64,000 nt of DNA from Impatiens glandulifera (taxonomy: Eukaryota > Streptophyta > Magnoliopsida > Ericales > Balsaminaceae): contig NC_061862.1 in NCBI RefSeq assembly GCF_907164915.1, positions 59,397,068 through 59,461,067 on the forward strand. The letters are read 5' to 3'. Below the pieces are notes generated by a model. It did no database searches. It was not told the origin of the DNA and saw only the letters and a list, made by a program, of their open reading frames with translations. Below, piece by piece: positions 25,219 through 36,970 of this stretch (positions are counted from its first letter, which is position 1; each line of letters opens with the position of its first letter). Made by a program: the position numbers and the translations under genes.

Positions 25219-25674
25219 TTTAGCAGGGGAATTTGACGAAATGACCATAATAATGACCTTAAATGAGTAAAGTGTCAGCCCATAATTTAAATAGCGCTGT
25301 TGACCCTTTTTTTCCTGACGAAAATGCCCCTATTACGTCACGCAACCTCCAGTTGCGTGACGCAACTGGGTGTATTGTGAAAAGTCCACAATACCCTTGC
25401 TATATAATTAAAAAATTTCCAGTTCTTCCCATTTCTTTTCATTTTTTTTCTTCCCTGTTCTCTCTCTTCACGTCCCCTTCTCCTCCTTCTCTCTAAAAAC
25501 AAGACGACCCCCGACGAAGACGTCAGAATCTCAGCGAAGGAAGGATGTCCGCTACTATTGGTATGCTTCCTTTATATTCCACTTGTTATTTATTTATTTC
25601 TTTGAACGCATTGTTTGTTAGGTTTAAGGTTTAGGGATTGATTGGATAAATGCCACCGTTGCGGCGGAATCTGG

Positions 25675-25795
25675 GTGCGTCACGCAGATGCGTCTCGCGA
25701 ATGTGGGTACGTCACGCGAATGCGTCTCGCAAATGCAGGGGCATCTCACGAATGCATCTCGTGAATGCGTCTCGCGAATGCGTCTCGCGAATGGT
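25675..25795. repeat. 15-16 bp minisatellite inside the element
   Basis: GCGTCTCGCGAATGC-like units repeat about seven times with variants (GTCACGCGAATGC, CATCTCACGAATG). The unit resembles the GCGTCACGCAAC motif of the element ends. Confidence 0.75.
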
Positions 25796-26929
25796 CATAC
25801 CTCTACTTTTGGTTTCTGTATGTTTAATTATATTTTTGTTGAATGTTATTGTGGGTTGAACTTCTCTAATTTCTATTGTTCAGGGAAAGATCTGAGGATA
25901 GAAAATGTTGGAGGGCTCAACTTCTCATTTCTCATTTTCTTCTTGACTTTTGTTGAATGCATATCTGTTATGGTACTTCGACGCATCACATTGGATGCAT
26001 ATCTGTTATTAAAGTTTAGGAATTTGTTATGTAAAACCAATTTTTATTGATAATAAAACATTCCCTTATAACAGGGGTATTTTAAGATAAGTTATTATGT
26101 GCATTGCTTAATAAGTTTGATTCACAATTAAAGTTTCTCAAATTAAGAGTTTGAAAAGGATATGAAATGAAATATTTAACTATGTGACTGGTTTACAAAG
26201 AAAAGGATGGTAACAAATTCTTTTAATAACAAAATCTCTAAAGGCTGCTTATTCATTAACAAACCAGCAAGGCTCTTCTTGAGCACCAAAATGTTCACAA
26301 TGAATAAAATGTTCCTTTTAATTGTTTTTGCACCAACTACAAAACAACCAAGCTTGCTCTTCTTCCATGGAGGGAAATTTGTTATTTTCCGAGTCTTCAA
26401 GCTGTTGCAGTGCATGCAGTCACAACTGGTGCACCACTCACTTGTTTTGCACAATTATACTTCTTTGTTATGAATCTGTTCAAACAAACACATCAACATC
26501 ATTAGCTTATCCTCCCTTTTCCCATTTGGTATAAGATATTTTCTAAACCTTATACTGCATGTTTTAATGCTTCATTTGCTATACAAACCATTTTCTAGAT
26601 AATGATCCAAATTAGAGCATAATTTGTTACTTCATTTAGCATAGAGATAATTTTTTCTAATAATGACAATGTTAAGTTACTTGTTACTTACCTAAAGAAG
26701 TCCTTCCACATCAACTCATACATTTAGAGAACTATTGACAACTCCTTTTTCATTCTATTATACTCAACAATCAAAAGGTAAGAGTTAAAAAAGACACATA
26801 AAAACAAAAGGTGTTAATAATTCCAATCATTTTTTGTTCATATCTGTTGGCTCATGGTTGAAATTGGGTTAAGACCAAGATCAATGAAACAAATTCATTA
26901 AGTGAATTATTAGTTATTACCAGCCAAAC

Positions 26930-27922
26930 GAGGGCTCTATGCTGACTGCAAGGATGAGAAGTTTGGTGAAATATAAAAGTGGATTGGCGTCTCATTTTAC
27001 TAATTGATTGGACAGAAGAAGTATTCGTTGAACTTTCATCTTGTTCGTTCTGTTGCTGCTTGAGGAATAGACATCTACTGTTGCTTTGCTTGATTTTCCC
27101 ATTTTCTCCACCCATATATCTGCAAGGAACCAGTAAAATACTCTCACAAATTATAGAGAAATACAAATAGATAGTGATCACAACCTTTTATCATGGCAAG
27201 GGCGATTGTGAAAAAGCTATTCAAGATATGTGTGATTCCAAGAACGAATAAGAATCTGTGTAGTTGCTCGAGGCTCTCATAAGATGCGAAGGATTCGTGC
27301 CCCTGAGAATAATACATATACATTAATGAATGCTTTGAATGAACAAATTAAGAATATATATATATATAGAAACAAAACCTCTGGGCAAATGTTGGTGTGC
27401 ATATGATTAACATGTTGTTGAGAACGCGAATGGTTATTGAAAAGATTATGGGTTTCAACCGTTATATGTTTGATAGAGATATTCTCAATTCTTGCTAAAC
27501 ATGGGTAGGATCGACTGCTCAAGGAAGACGATTTAACACAAATCTTGGCAACAAAGATTGTCCAGTGACCCATCAGCAATGATAAAAGCCCAAAAGCCCA
27601 GAAATTCCTCAACTAATTGAAATTGGATATCAATAATGGAAAAAAGGTTTCTAGAGCTGATCTTATATATAATATACCTTCCTTGATCTTCTCCAAAGCA
27701 GATAAAAGGCTTTCCTCTTAGTCCTATCTAACAACTATCATAAGTAACAATCAGAATAAGAACAACAACATCGAGACAAGTAAAAAGAGTGTTTTAATTT
27801 ACCTTTCCAAGTCGTTTCAGAGAACCATATAATAGAAAACCCATGGTAACCATGACTGAGACGACCGTTGCAACAACCCAAGTTGGGGTTTCAAACAAAG
27901 ATCGTTCACCATCAATTCCCAT
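26930..27922 (-). pseudogene. MLO gene fragment captured in the element
   Basis: Exon-like blocks occur in the order of an MLO gene. The start is MGIDGERSLFETPTWVVATV...LLYGSLKRLGK (27922-27803, then GTAAAT). Next come LLSALEKIKE (about 27710-27680) and LLSLLMGHWTIFVAKICV with SSRSYPC and NICPE (about 27610-27380). Then comes [20 protein letters not shown]...THIL (27302-27185), then IYGWRKWENQAKQ with a stop, and in another frame RRQSTFIFHQTSHP (27119-26930). MLO proteins are plant plasma-membrane proteins with seven membrane spans, acting in mildew susceptibility and calcium signalling. Only the N-terminal third to half is present, with frame changes at several joints and a stop, so no working MLO can be made. 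Intron-like gaps with GT and AG ends show capture at the DNA level. Confidence 0.8.
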
Positions 27923-28239
27923 TTCCAATCTTTACCCGATTCAAAAAAAGAAAGAGAAAGAAGAGGCTTTGTCTCAAAGGGCTTTGAGGTTTCTAAAGAA
28001 AAGAATGGGAAACCCATTATTGAAAAACTCCATTAATTTCTTCATTGAAGACTGACTTCAACCTTTTTTTACCTTTTCTAATTGACGCAACCGTAACTGT
28101 GTGACGCAACTACGTGATGTGAGACGCAACCAACATTAGAGCCATCAATGCCTGCATTCAACGAATCAAGTCGAATCAACGAATTAAGGCCGTGTATAAA
28201 CGAAATATAAACATAAACGAATCAAGGCGAATTAATATT

Positions 28240-28470
28240 GATCTATAAACAAAATAAACATTCATCTATAAACAAAAATGGTGGAAATTTTATCTTCGCG
28301 TCGTGGTTCGCCTTTGAGGCTTCGTAGTTCTTCGCCGAGGCTCGTACAACTGATATAAAAGCCGAGATAAAGGCTTTAGCCCGCACTTGTGTTCTTCGCC
28401 GATGAAAAGAAGAGAAAGTCTTCTCCGCCATTAGGGTTTACATCGGAGAAGACCAAGATGAGAGAAAAAA
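28240..28470 (-). pseudogene. Possible captured first exon near the right end of the element
   Basis: The minus strand has a leader with a telo-box-like GTAAACCCTAATGG and opens MAEKTFSSFHRRRTQVRAK (from 28431), basic and presequence-like. GC content is higher than around it. I do not recognise the source gene. Confidence 0.35.
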
Positions 28471-28861
28471 TGAATCAAAAATGAAAAAAAAAGATTTTAT
28501 AGGGTTTCGGGTGCGTCACGCAACTGGAGTTGCGTGACGCAAAGGGTATAACTGTCATTAAAAAAATAGGGTCTCCAACGCTATTTAAATTATGGGGTGA
28601 CACTTTACTTATTTAAGGCTATTATTAGGGACATTTGATCAAATTTCCCTTTAGCATAGGCCTTTTGAATTGGCCCGTGTGCATGTTTTAAATTGATTCA
28701 CTCATGGATGTATCGATTTAATTGACTTTAGAATCGCCACTTTAATTTTTTCTCAAAGAAACTAAAAAAAGAAAATCCCAAGCCTTTAATTGACCTCCCA
28801 TTAATTGTTTAAACATAAAATATAAAAAAGTTATATATATAAAGTTTTAAAAAGTTTACCC

Positions 28862-29850
28862 AAGGCTCTTGCCCGTAAGACAATGAGGTCAGCCATCGAC
28901 CTCATATACTCATCTGTCACATTCTCTTGCCCGTAAGACAATGCGTAACCCAATGGCTTTTTGCATAGCATACCCGTCGTGCTCAAAGCAACCGGACACG
29001 CAAAAGCGTTGTCGTAGTAACCAGTTGGGAGTGGCGGTTTATACTTGTTGCGGGCATTAACCGCACAAATAACCCGCATATCCTCGTCTGGTTCGAACCC
29101 GAGAGCGATGGTGCGACATCGCCAGATGCAGGCCGTTATCAAGTCGAATGAGGTATATCCACTGAACTAGTCTAGTGGAAAGACGAGTAATTGTCTCAAT
29201 GCCTCCACTTCCTCGGCCCCCAAAAAGAAAGAACGATCAACTAAAATATCCTCAAGTGGGGGTCGTCCTCCGTCGTCGACCAACTTATAATCGTACTCAG
29301 GATGAGTGCAAGTCATGCGGGGTGGATCTCTAGCGGTCAACAGTTTTCTCTCCCATACGGGCGGTACAAAAAGTTCTTTCCCTCATGCAAGTTCCCCAAC
29401 AGCGGTTAGGAATTGAACCAGTCCTATGGCGTTGCACATGGTGTGATTGATGCGGCATGCCACGACGAAGTCACCGCACATGAAACACGTGACCTGAATT
29501 AAAAGCAATGGGCATCCAACTATACCGTCTAAACTTGGAACAATATTATCGTGAAGAAGAAGGTCTTCCAAGTAATTAGGAAACGAAGGTTGAAGGGGGA
29601 GGCCCAACTACATGAGGGTGGCGTCAGCATCGGCCTCTATAAACATGATTCCTACTTCTCCGGTGTAATCCACGATAAGCTTGCACCCTTGCCCCTCCCT
29701 TAAGCGACCGGCTAAAGGATAGTAAAAGACAAGGGCCTCGGAGAGGGCTTCACGAATAACCTCAACTGGATCATCTCTATCACTCTGTAGGAAGTGGGAG
29801 GAGCTGTCATAGAAGTGTATGTTGAAAATATGAAAACGAAGAGCCTCTTG
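28862..29850 (-). pseudogene. BAHD acyltransferase pseudogene, main part
   Basis: Closest by eye to benzyl alcohol O-benzoyltransferase-type BAHD enzymes, which use acyl-CoA to acylate alcohols in the cytosol. Readable blocks in order: [108 protein letters not shown] and NVTDEYMRSMADL. The catalytic HXXXD motif reads HTMCN, so the Asp is replaced by Asn. In-frame stops lie after ADADATLM, after AVGELA and after VFPLD. The C-terminus with the DFGWG motif is missing beyond about 28862. The first part of the gene lies at 36362-36510, beyond a Copia insertion. Confidence 0.85.
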
Positions 29851-30362
29851 TGTTAGATTTATTGGACTAATATATATAAATAATGTGTTTGATCTATTGT
29901 TTATTCAGAACCCAATTGATAAAGTGATCCACTAAAGTATTTTGGTTATTGGGCTAAGTCATGTTTGATTATTAGTATGGTACAGTTTATTATGTGTAGA
30001 AACCGGATATTTATTCAATATTTATGATGAATTAAATAATAAATAAATAATAATATAAATAGGGTTGTGGTCCCCGATTCATAGACGTCAGTTTCATTTC
30101 TCATAACCTCCATCGTTAGAGAGAAACAAGAGAGACGATCTATAGAATTGAAAAATCCAACCTGTGGTAACTCAAAATCTTTGGGCAATGACATCTGGTA
30201 CACTTCCGCTTAATTTATCATATCGACTTATTAATATAGATAATCATTAATCTTATTTTGTCTAGTTAAACACTAATATAATGTTAAAGATTATAGATAA
30301 TGACTAAAGAAAACTATTAGATAATCCGGACTAAAACAATATAAGAATAAATATATCTAACA
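29851..30362 (+). repeat. 5' LTR of the Copia element
   Basis: 512 bp, TGTTAGATTTATTGG to ATATCTAACA. It aligns end to end with 35851-36361. By eye I count roughly 20-25 differences, mostly transitions. Part of it gives a chance reading frame also present in the other LTR. Confidence 0.92.
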
Positions 30363-30363
30363 A

Positions 30364-30376
30364 ATGGTATTAGAGT
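30364..30376 (+). other. Primer binding site
   Basis: TGGTATTAGAGTC follows the left LTR by one base. It is a two-base variant of the initiator tRNA-Met site. Confidence 0.8.
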
Positions 30377-30674
30377 CAAGTCTCTATGTTGATCTGTTGA
30401 TGTTAAGATTATGATATGAATACATTTTTGATCTGTTAATACTAAGATTGTGATATAAAGAAATCGTTGATCCGTTGATCTTAAGATTATGTTAGGAATA
30501 AATTATTGATTTGTTGATCTTAAGATTCTGTTATGAAGAAATTATTAATATTAAGATTATGAAGAAATCACGATTTCTTTACAGCGACTTTTGAGTTCCT
30601 AGTTTACTTCCTTTGCTATTAATAAAATAAAGTAAATAAGACTAAGTATTATTATTATTATGTTATTATATATT

Positions 30675-30678
30675 TATT

Positions 30679-30741
<63 letters not shown>
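30675..30741. repeat. AT dinucleotide microsatellite in the Copia leader
   Basis: A tract of about 30 AT units lies between the primer binding site and gag. Confidence 0.9.
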
Positions 30742-30742
<1 letters not shown>

Positions 30743-31399
30743 AATCTGAAAAGTCTCGGATAAACAATTTCAAATTTATTTTTACAACTGATATATATAT
30801 ATATATAATATTAAATATATTTTATATTTACATTAAATATGTAAGTGACAGTTATTTTTTTTACTCGTATATTTTATATTAATTATTAAAAATATAACAT
30901 ATCATTAAAGAACTTTTAATTATTTTGATGATATAAAGTTAAACCACACCAAAAGGTTATTAGAAATTAAAGAATTAAGATTATATTAAGATTGAAGGAG
31001 TTTATTATTATTAAAAATTAATTGAAACAACATGTTACCAAAGTATTCTCTCTTGTGAAGATTAATTTGTTAAGAATTTTAAATGATAGTATACTTTTAA
31101 TTCATGCGGATATTGTATCGGCCCAAAGGAAGATCAATATTGTCGGGCCGGATTAAATATATACATGTAATGATAAATATGTGACAATTATTTGATATTT
31201 TTGTGAACAATATTTCGGTCCAAAGATAGATTTATTGTTTGACATGATTTATTGTCAATATTTGATCATAACACTAAATTATCATTTACAAGTTAAGATT
31301 TATGTTAAAAGACTAACTTTTAACGTTGTGCCAGATAATTTATTTATTTTTTGATGGACAAATCTTAATATAAATACTAATTATATTTGGATAAAATAT

Positions 31400-32242
31400 G
31401 TGTTTATGATTTCAGTTAATGCTTCCGCTTCTTCAACATCTGCCAATGTTATACTGAATGGAAACAACTTTAAGGACTGGAAAGAAAATGTTCTGATTAT
31501 CCTCGGTTGTATGGATCTAGACCTTGCGCTTTGGATTGATCGTCCCACTATTACAAATGAGGGTACACTTGATGAAAAACGGGACCTTGAAAAGTGGGAT
31601 AGATTAAATCACATGTGTTTAATGATCATCAAGCGAGGAATTCCAGAAACATTTAGGGGTGATATCTCTGAAGTTACTAATGTTAAGGAATTCATTGAGG
31701 AAATTGAGAAACATTTTGCAAAAAACGATAAGGCTGAAACTAGCACGCTTCTAGCGAGCTTAACCTCAATAAAATATAAAGGAAAATGAAATATAAAGGA
31801 GTACATTATGGAAATGTCTCACATTGCTTCAAAACTAAAAGCACTAAAGTTAGAACTTTCTGATGAATTGCTCGTGCATTTAGTTTTGATCTCTCTTTTT
31901 GCACAATTTAACCAGTTTAAGGTAAGTTATAACTGTCAGAAGGAGAAATGGACTCTTAATGAGCTCATTTCATATTGTGTGCAAGAGGAAGAGAGATTAA
32001 AGCAAGATCGGACTGAAAGTGCTTATCTGGCTTTGAAAAATAACTTCAGGGATCAAAGAAATAAAAGGAAGAACCCTAAAGAAGCTGGTGGTGGTCCCGT
32101 ACAAAAGAAACAACAAACTAAAGAAAATGAGGAATTTAGTTGTTTCTTTTGTCGGCAATCCACACACATGAAGAGGGACTGTACAAAATATCACGCGTGG
32201 CGTGCAAAGAAAGGTGTCATTCTTACTTTAGTTTTTCTCTGA
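31400..32242 (+). pseudogene. Copia gag
   Basis: Gag begins near 31400 (NASASSTSANVILNGNNFKDW) and goes on after one stop (TGA at 31787) as EYIMEMSHIASKLKALKLEL, followed by the zinc knuckle CFFCRQSTHMKRDC (CX2CX4HX4C). Apart from that stop the frame is well kept. Confidence 0.88.
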
Positions 32243-32269
32243 GGTTAATTTAACTTCAGTACCGAGTAA

Positions 32270-35200
32270 CACTTGGTGAGTGTAGATTCTGGTGCTACTA
32301 CTCACATTAGTGTTTCTATGCAGGGTTTCCTGAGCTGTCGAAAGCCAAGTAATGACGAAAGATTCATATTTGTGGGCAATGACAAATGAGTTGAAGTTGA
32401 GGCTATTGGGAACTTTAGATTATTATTAAGAACTGGTTCTTATTTGGATTTGAAAGACACTTTTATTGTACCGTCATTTAGACGGAATTTGGTTTCTATT
32501 TCTGTTTTGGACAAATTTGGTTTTTGTTGTTCATTTGGGAATAGTCGGTTTAGTCTTTCTTTAAATTCAAGTATTATTGCAACTAGTTCTTTGTCGGTTT
32601 ATGGTAATCTATATTTACTTGATACGGTTGCCTCATATAATAAAACTTTGCATACAAGTACACGCGATACTAAAAGAAAATTAACAATTGAGAATTCTGC
32701 ATCAATTTGGCACAAGCGTTTATGTCATATATCTAAACATAGAATTGAAAGACTTGTAAGTGATGGAATTTTGATTTCCTTGATTTTTCCAATTTTGAGG
32801 TTTGTGTTGGATGTATTAAGGGAAAGCAAACAAATGTAAGAAAATTGGGTGTCAACAGAACTACAGACGTCTTAGAACTCATACATACTGATATCTGTGG
32901 GCCATTCCCTACGGCCTCTTAGAATGGTCAACGATATTTTATTTTGTTCATAGACGATTATTTCAAGATATGGTTATCTAATTAGTGAAAAGTCCCAAGC
33001 ACTGGACGTGTTTAAGGCATACAAAGCTGAAGTAGAAAATCAGCTTGGTAAAAGAATAAAATCTGTCAGATCTGACCGTGGTGGTGAATACTATGGTCGA
33101 TATGATGGATCCGGAGAACAACGTCTAGGACCATTTGCTAAATTCCTAGATGAATGTGGAATTGTACCTCAATACACTATGCCAGGTTCTCCTCGCATGA
33201 ATGGTGTATTTGAAAGACGAAATAGAACTCTTAAAGATATGGTAAGAAGCATGATTTCTCATTCTACCTTACCGGAATCTCTCTGGGGAGAAGCAATAAA
33301 GACTGCAACATATATTCTCAATAGAGTTCCAACTAAAGCAACAACTAGAACTCCTTATGAGCTTTGGACCGGTAAAAATCCAGTCCTAAAGTATTTTCAT
33401 ATTTGGGGATGTCCAGCAGAAGCAAGTCCTTATAAGCCAAATGAAAAGAAATTGGACTCCAAAACAGTTAGTTGTTACTTTATTGGATATTCGGAGAAAT
33501 CAAGGGGTTATAAGTTTTTTGTTCCCACGAACATAACTATTTTTGAAACGGGAAATACGATGTTCTTTGAGAATATTGAGTTTGAGGGGAGAAATACTAA
33601 AGAATTTGTATTTGAAGAGGAATTTGTTCAAATTCCTACAATTGCTAATGATGATAATCATGAATTTATTTATGATATTAATCAAGAAGCAATTCCAGAA
33701 CTTCAAGACATTAATACAAATCTTCCCATTGAAAATGAGATAAACATTCCTGAAGAACAAACTCAACAACCTCAAGAACAAATGTCATTACGGAGATCCA
33801 CGAGAGAAAGGAGAAATGCTATTTCAGATGACTATATTGTATTTCTCCAAGAACATGAGAATAACATTGAAATGATGGAAGATGATCCTATCAACTTACA
33901 TCAAACAATGCATAGTTCTAATTCTCATAAATGGATTATTTCCATGAATGAAGAAATTAAGTCCATGAAAGACAATGACGTTTGGGGTCTAGTCTCATTA
34001 CCTAAAGGTGCGAAATCTATTGGTTGTAAATGGATATTTAAAACCAAAAGGGATTCAAAGGGTGATGTAGAAAGATATAAGGCACGTTTTGTTGCAAAAG
34101 ATTTCACTTAGAGGGAAGGTACTGATTTTACAAAAACCTTTTCCCCTATTTCGACAAAAGACTCTTTTAGAACGATCATGGCATTAGTGGCGCATTTTAA
34201 TCTTGAGCTGCACCAAATGGATGTTAAGACTGCGTTTCTAAATGGCAACATTGATGAAACAATTTTTATGAATCAACTAGAAAATTTTGTGGTGGGTGAA
34301 CCAAACAAAGTGGTTTGTAAACTAAAGAAATCCATATATGGTCTCAAGAAAGCTTCTCGTCAATGGTATCACAAATTTCATGAAATTATTACCTCATTTG
34401 GTTTTGAGAGTAATGTAATTGATGATTGTGTATACCACAAGTTCTGTGGGAGTAGCCATATTTTTCTGATTTTATATGTTGATGATATATTGCTCGCTAG
34501 CAATGATACAAGCTTACTACATGAAACAAAAAGATTCCTTTCAAATAAGTTTGAAATGAAAGATCTTGGTGACGCCTCTTTTGTATTAGGAATTCAGATA
34601 CATCGAGACCGTTCTCGAGGTATACTTGGATTGTCAAAAAAGAGCTACATTGAGAATGTACTAAAGAGATATGGCATGCAGGAATGTAAATCAGGAATTA
34701 CTCCCATTGTTAAAGGAGACAAATATTGTCTTCAACAATGCCCTAAGAATGATATTGAAGTTAAATAAATGCAGAAAATCCCTTATGAATCTGCATTAGG
34801 GAGTTTGATGTATGCACAAGTTTGTACTCGACCAGATTTAGCATACATTGTCGGAATGTTGGGCAGATATCTGAGTAACCCTGGTATGGATCATTGGATA
34901 GTAGTCAAGCGGGTTATGCGGTATTTAAAAAGAACTAAAGACTTCATGCTCACATATAAGAAATCAGACCAACTGGAGATCGTTGGATATTCAGACTCGG
35001 ATTTTACTGGATGCCAAGACAGTCGAAGATCCACTTCAAGTTATATCTTCATGCTTGCTGGAGGAGCAATCTCATGGAAGAGTGTTAAACAAACACTCAT
35101 AGCTTCCTCTACTATGACCGCTGAATTTATAGCATGTCATGAGGCATCTAATCATGGAATGTGGTTGCCGAATTTTGTCCCTAGACTGAAAATTGTGGAA

Positions 35201-35431
35201 GGAATTGAAAGACCATTAAAGTTATTTTGTGACAACAAATAAGCAGTCATGTATTCAAACAACAATAGGAGTTCAACCAAGTCAAAACACATTGACATCA
35301 AATTCTTAGTTGTTAAAGAAAGAGTTCAGAATGGTCATTTATATATAGAACATATTGGTACAAACTCTATAATTACAGATCCGTTAACTAAGGGACTACC
35401 AGTTAAGGTCTTTTTGGAGCATACTACTTGA
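32270..35431 (+). pseudogene. Copia pol (protease, integrase, reverse transcriptase, RNase H)
   Basis: Domains in Copia order: protease active site VDSGATTHI (about 32284); gag-pre-integrase IWHKRLCHISKHRI (about 32707); integrase with DRGGEYYG and [12 protein letters not shown] (33070-33240); reverse transcriptase with [23 protein letters not shown] and YVDDILLA (34020-34500); RNase H with GYSDSDFTG and a final KSKHIDIKF (34985-35310). Stops interrupt it near 32388, 34109, 34766 and 35240. Several fit single C-to-T changes in Gln codons (T then stop then REGTDF). Confidence 0.9.
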
Positions 35432-35850
35432 ATGGGTGTTATGTCATTTAAAGATATTCAGTTTTAGTGGAAGTTTGCTTATATATATATGTAACATAGA
35501 TTTATTGATTACTGCAGTTTTTGGATAATAAAGAATTTTTTGTTACACTCTGTTTTCTTGAAAACTTTGATCTCATTAGGGATCAGTTAGAAGTTGACAT
35601 GATTCATGATCACATTAGATGTCATTTCTATGCTACACATCCACACTATGATCTATGTCATTTAGTTACACTGATATTCGTGATCATTGATGAGTTGAAT
35701 TACGAACTAATGTAATTAAAACCTCTTTGGTCGAATGTTTATATAATTAATGGACAAGATTGATTTAGAGTGACTTTAAATTATGATAGCTACATTATTT
35801 GCGCATAAAGATGAACTCATTTAGTTACATATATTGTCAAAGTGGGAGAT

Positions 35851-36361
35851 TGTTAGATTTATTGGACTAATATATATAAATAATGTGTTTGGACTATTGT
35901 TTATTCAGAACCCAATTGATAAAGTGATCCACTAAAGTATTTTGGCTATTGGGCTAAGTCATGTTTGGTTATTAGTATGGTACAATTTATTATGTATAGA
36001 AACCGGATATTTATTTAATATTTATGATGGATTAAATAATAAATAAATGACAATATAAATAGAGTTGTGGTCCCCGATTCATAGACGTCAGTTTCATTTC
36101 TCATAACCTCCATCGTTAGAGAGAAACAAGAGAGACGATCTATAGAATTGGAAAATCCAACCTGTGGTAATTCAAAAGCTTTGGGCAATGACATCAGGTA
36201 GCTTCCGCTTAATTTATCATATCGACTTATTAACATAGAGAATCATTAATCTTGTTTTGTCTAGTTAAACACTAATATAATGTTAAAGATTATAGATCAT
36301 GACTAAAGAAAACTATCAGATAATCCGGACTAAAACAAGATAAGAATAAATATATCTAACA
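35851..36361 (+). repeat. 3' LTR of the Copia element
   Basis: 511 bp, matching 29851-30362 over its full length. It is followed at once by the remaining start of the acyltransferase gene. Confidence 0.92.
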
Positions 36362-36510
36362 TCTTAGTCATCGATGTCTTAAAGTGGGAAGTGAACACGA
36401 GGGGTCAGCTTAGCCGGAACCACAAGCTTTGCATCATGTCTTCTTACAGTGAACACTAACTGTTCCATTGTTGCGCGCCCAGATGCACTAGTACTGGATT
36501 GGGCGACCAT
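36362..36510 (-). pseudogene. BAHD acyltransferase pseudogene, N-terminal part
   Basis: The ATG at 36510 opens MVAQSSTSASGRATMEQLVF, then TVRRHDAKLVVPAKLTPRV, then an in-frame TAA and DIDD. This is the N-terminus usual for benzoyltransferase-like BAHD enzymes. The frame runs into the Copia LTR at 36361 and resumes on its other side at 29850 as EALRF. With one copy of the target duplication removed, the joint reads DIDDQEALRF. Confidence 0.85.
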
Positions 36511-36519
36511 ATATTAATT

Positions 36520-36960
36520 AATTTGTCAAGGAGAACTCTTAATTTGTTCTCATATTTCGACTACATCTTCCTCTCCTTTTATAGTCACGGACTCACATAT
36601 ACCATCTGACCATTAGTAAAAATAAAATAAATATATGTCCCATAATGTATTTAATATCTATATTATCATAACATGCATGTCATGCATGTTAGACCCGATA
36701 TTAAATGCATTATGGAACATATATTTATTTTATTTTTAGTAGTAGGCAGGATGGAGGATGGTACCATTGTTATGATAATGCAATTAAAATAAAATGTCCC
36801 ATAATGTATTTTTATCGGGTCTAACATGCATGTTATGTTATATATATATAATTGCATTGTGATAACAATGGAGAGGCACATGGCGCAGTTTCATTAGTAT
36901 CTAAGAACTTGTTTAGTAAGTATCACATACTCAGATATATTGCATATCAGCATTTGGGTA
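36520..36960. repeat. Upstream region of the acyltransferase gene with a nested hairpin repeat
   Basis: AAAATAAAATAAATATATGT then CCATAATG... (36611-36655) is repeated in inverted form at about 36695-36740, around a palindromic ACATGCATGTCATGCATGT. A third partial copy (TCCCATAATGTATTT...CTAACATGCATG) lies at 36797-36835. It looks like a small MITE with a nested copy. The acyltransferase promoter would have been here. Confidence 0.6.
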
Positions 36961-36970
36961 CATGCACGTA

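Larger units (their letters stand above)
25226..28649. mobile_element. Mutator-like element carrying gene fragments (Pack-MULE type)
   Basis: Long inverted ends of about 150 bp (25226-25375 and 28500-28649) share AAGTAAAGTGTCA(C/G)CCCATAATTTAAATAGCG-like sequence and, at their inner edge, a palindrome made of GCGTCACGCAACT and its complement. TTTAGCA flanks both sides (25219-25225 and 28650-28656); MULEs normally make 8-9 bp, so two positions may have decayed. There is no transposase inside. The interior holds exon-like pieces of host genes: an MLO gene start on the minus strand (about 27.9-26.9 kb), and start-codon pieces next to each end (ATGTCCGCTACTATTG then GTATGC near 25544; MAEKTFSSFHRRRT on minus near 28431). 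The long ends and captured pieces suit Pack-MULE, but a hAT-like origin is not excluded. Confidence 0.7.
29851..36361 (+). mobile_element. 6.5-kb Copia retrotransposon inserted in the BAHD gene
   Basis: A structurally complete element: LTRs 29851-30362 and 35851-36361 (TGTTAG...AACA), primer binding site at 30364, gag-pol in the plus direction and a polypurine tract (AAAGTGGGAGAT) at 35839. The target duplication is CAAGA on the acyltransferase strand (TCTTG before the left LTR, TCTTA after the right one, one base changed). Several in-frame stops make it unable to move by itself. Confidence 0.93.

Noticed and set aside
26207..26530. Plus-strand frame with LLFFHGG, like the oxyanion motif of plant carboxylesterases
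   Set aside because: Only the HGG and a loose ARLFLS match fit. The residues after HGG do not follow the family and no catalytic Ser block is seen, so it is too weak to call.
30015..30203. 62-aa minus frame also present at 36015-36236
   Set aside because: Both lie in the two LTRs of the same Copia element, so the repeat explains the conservation.
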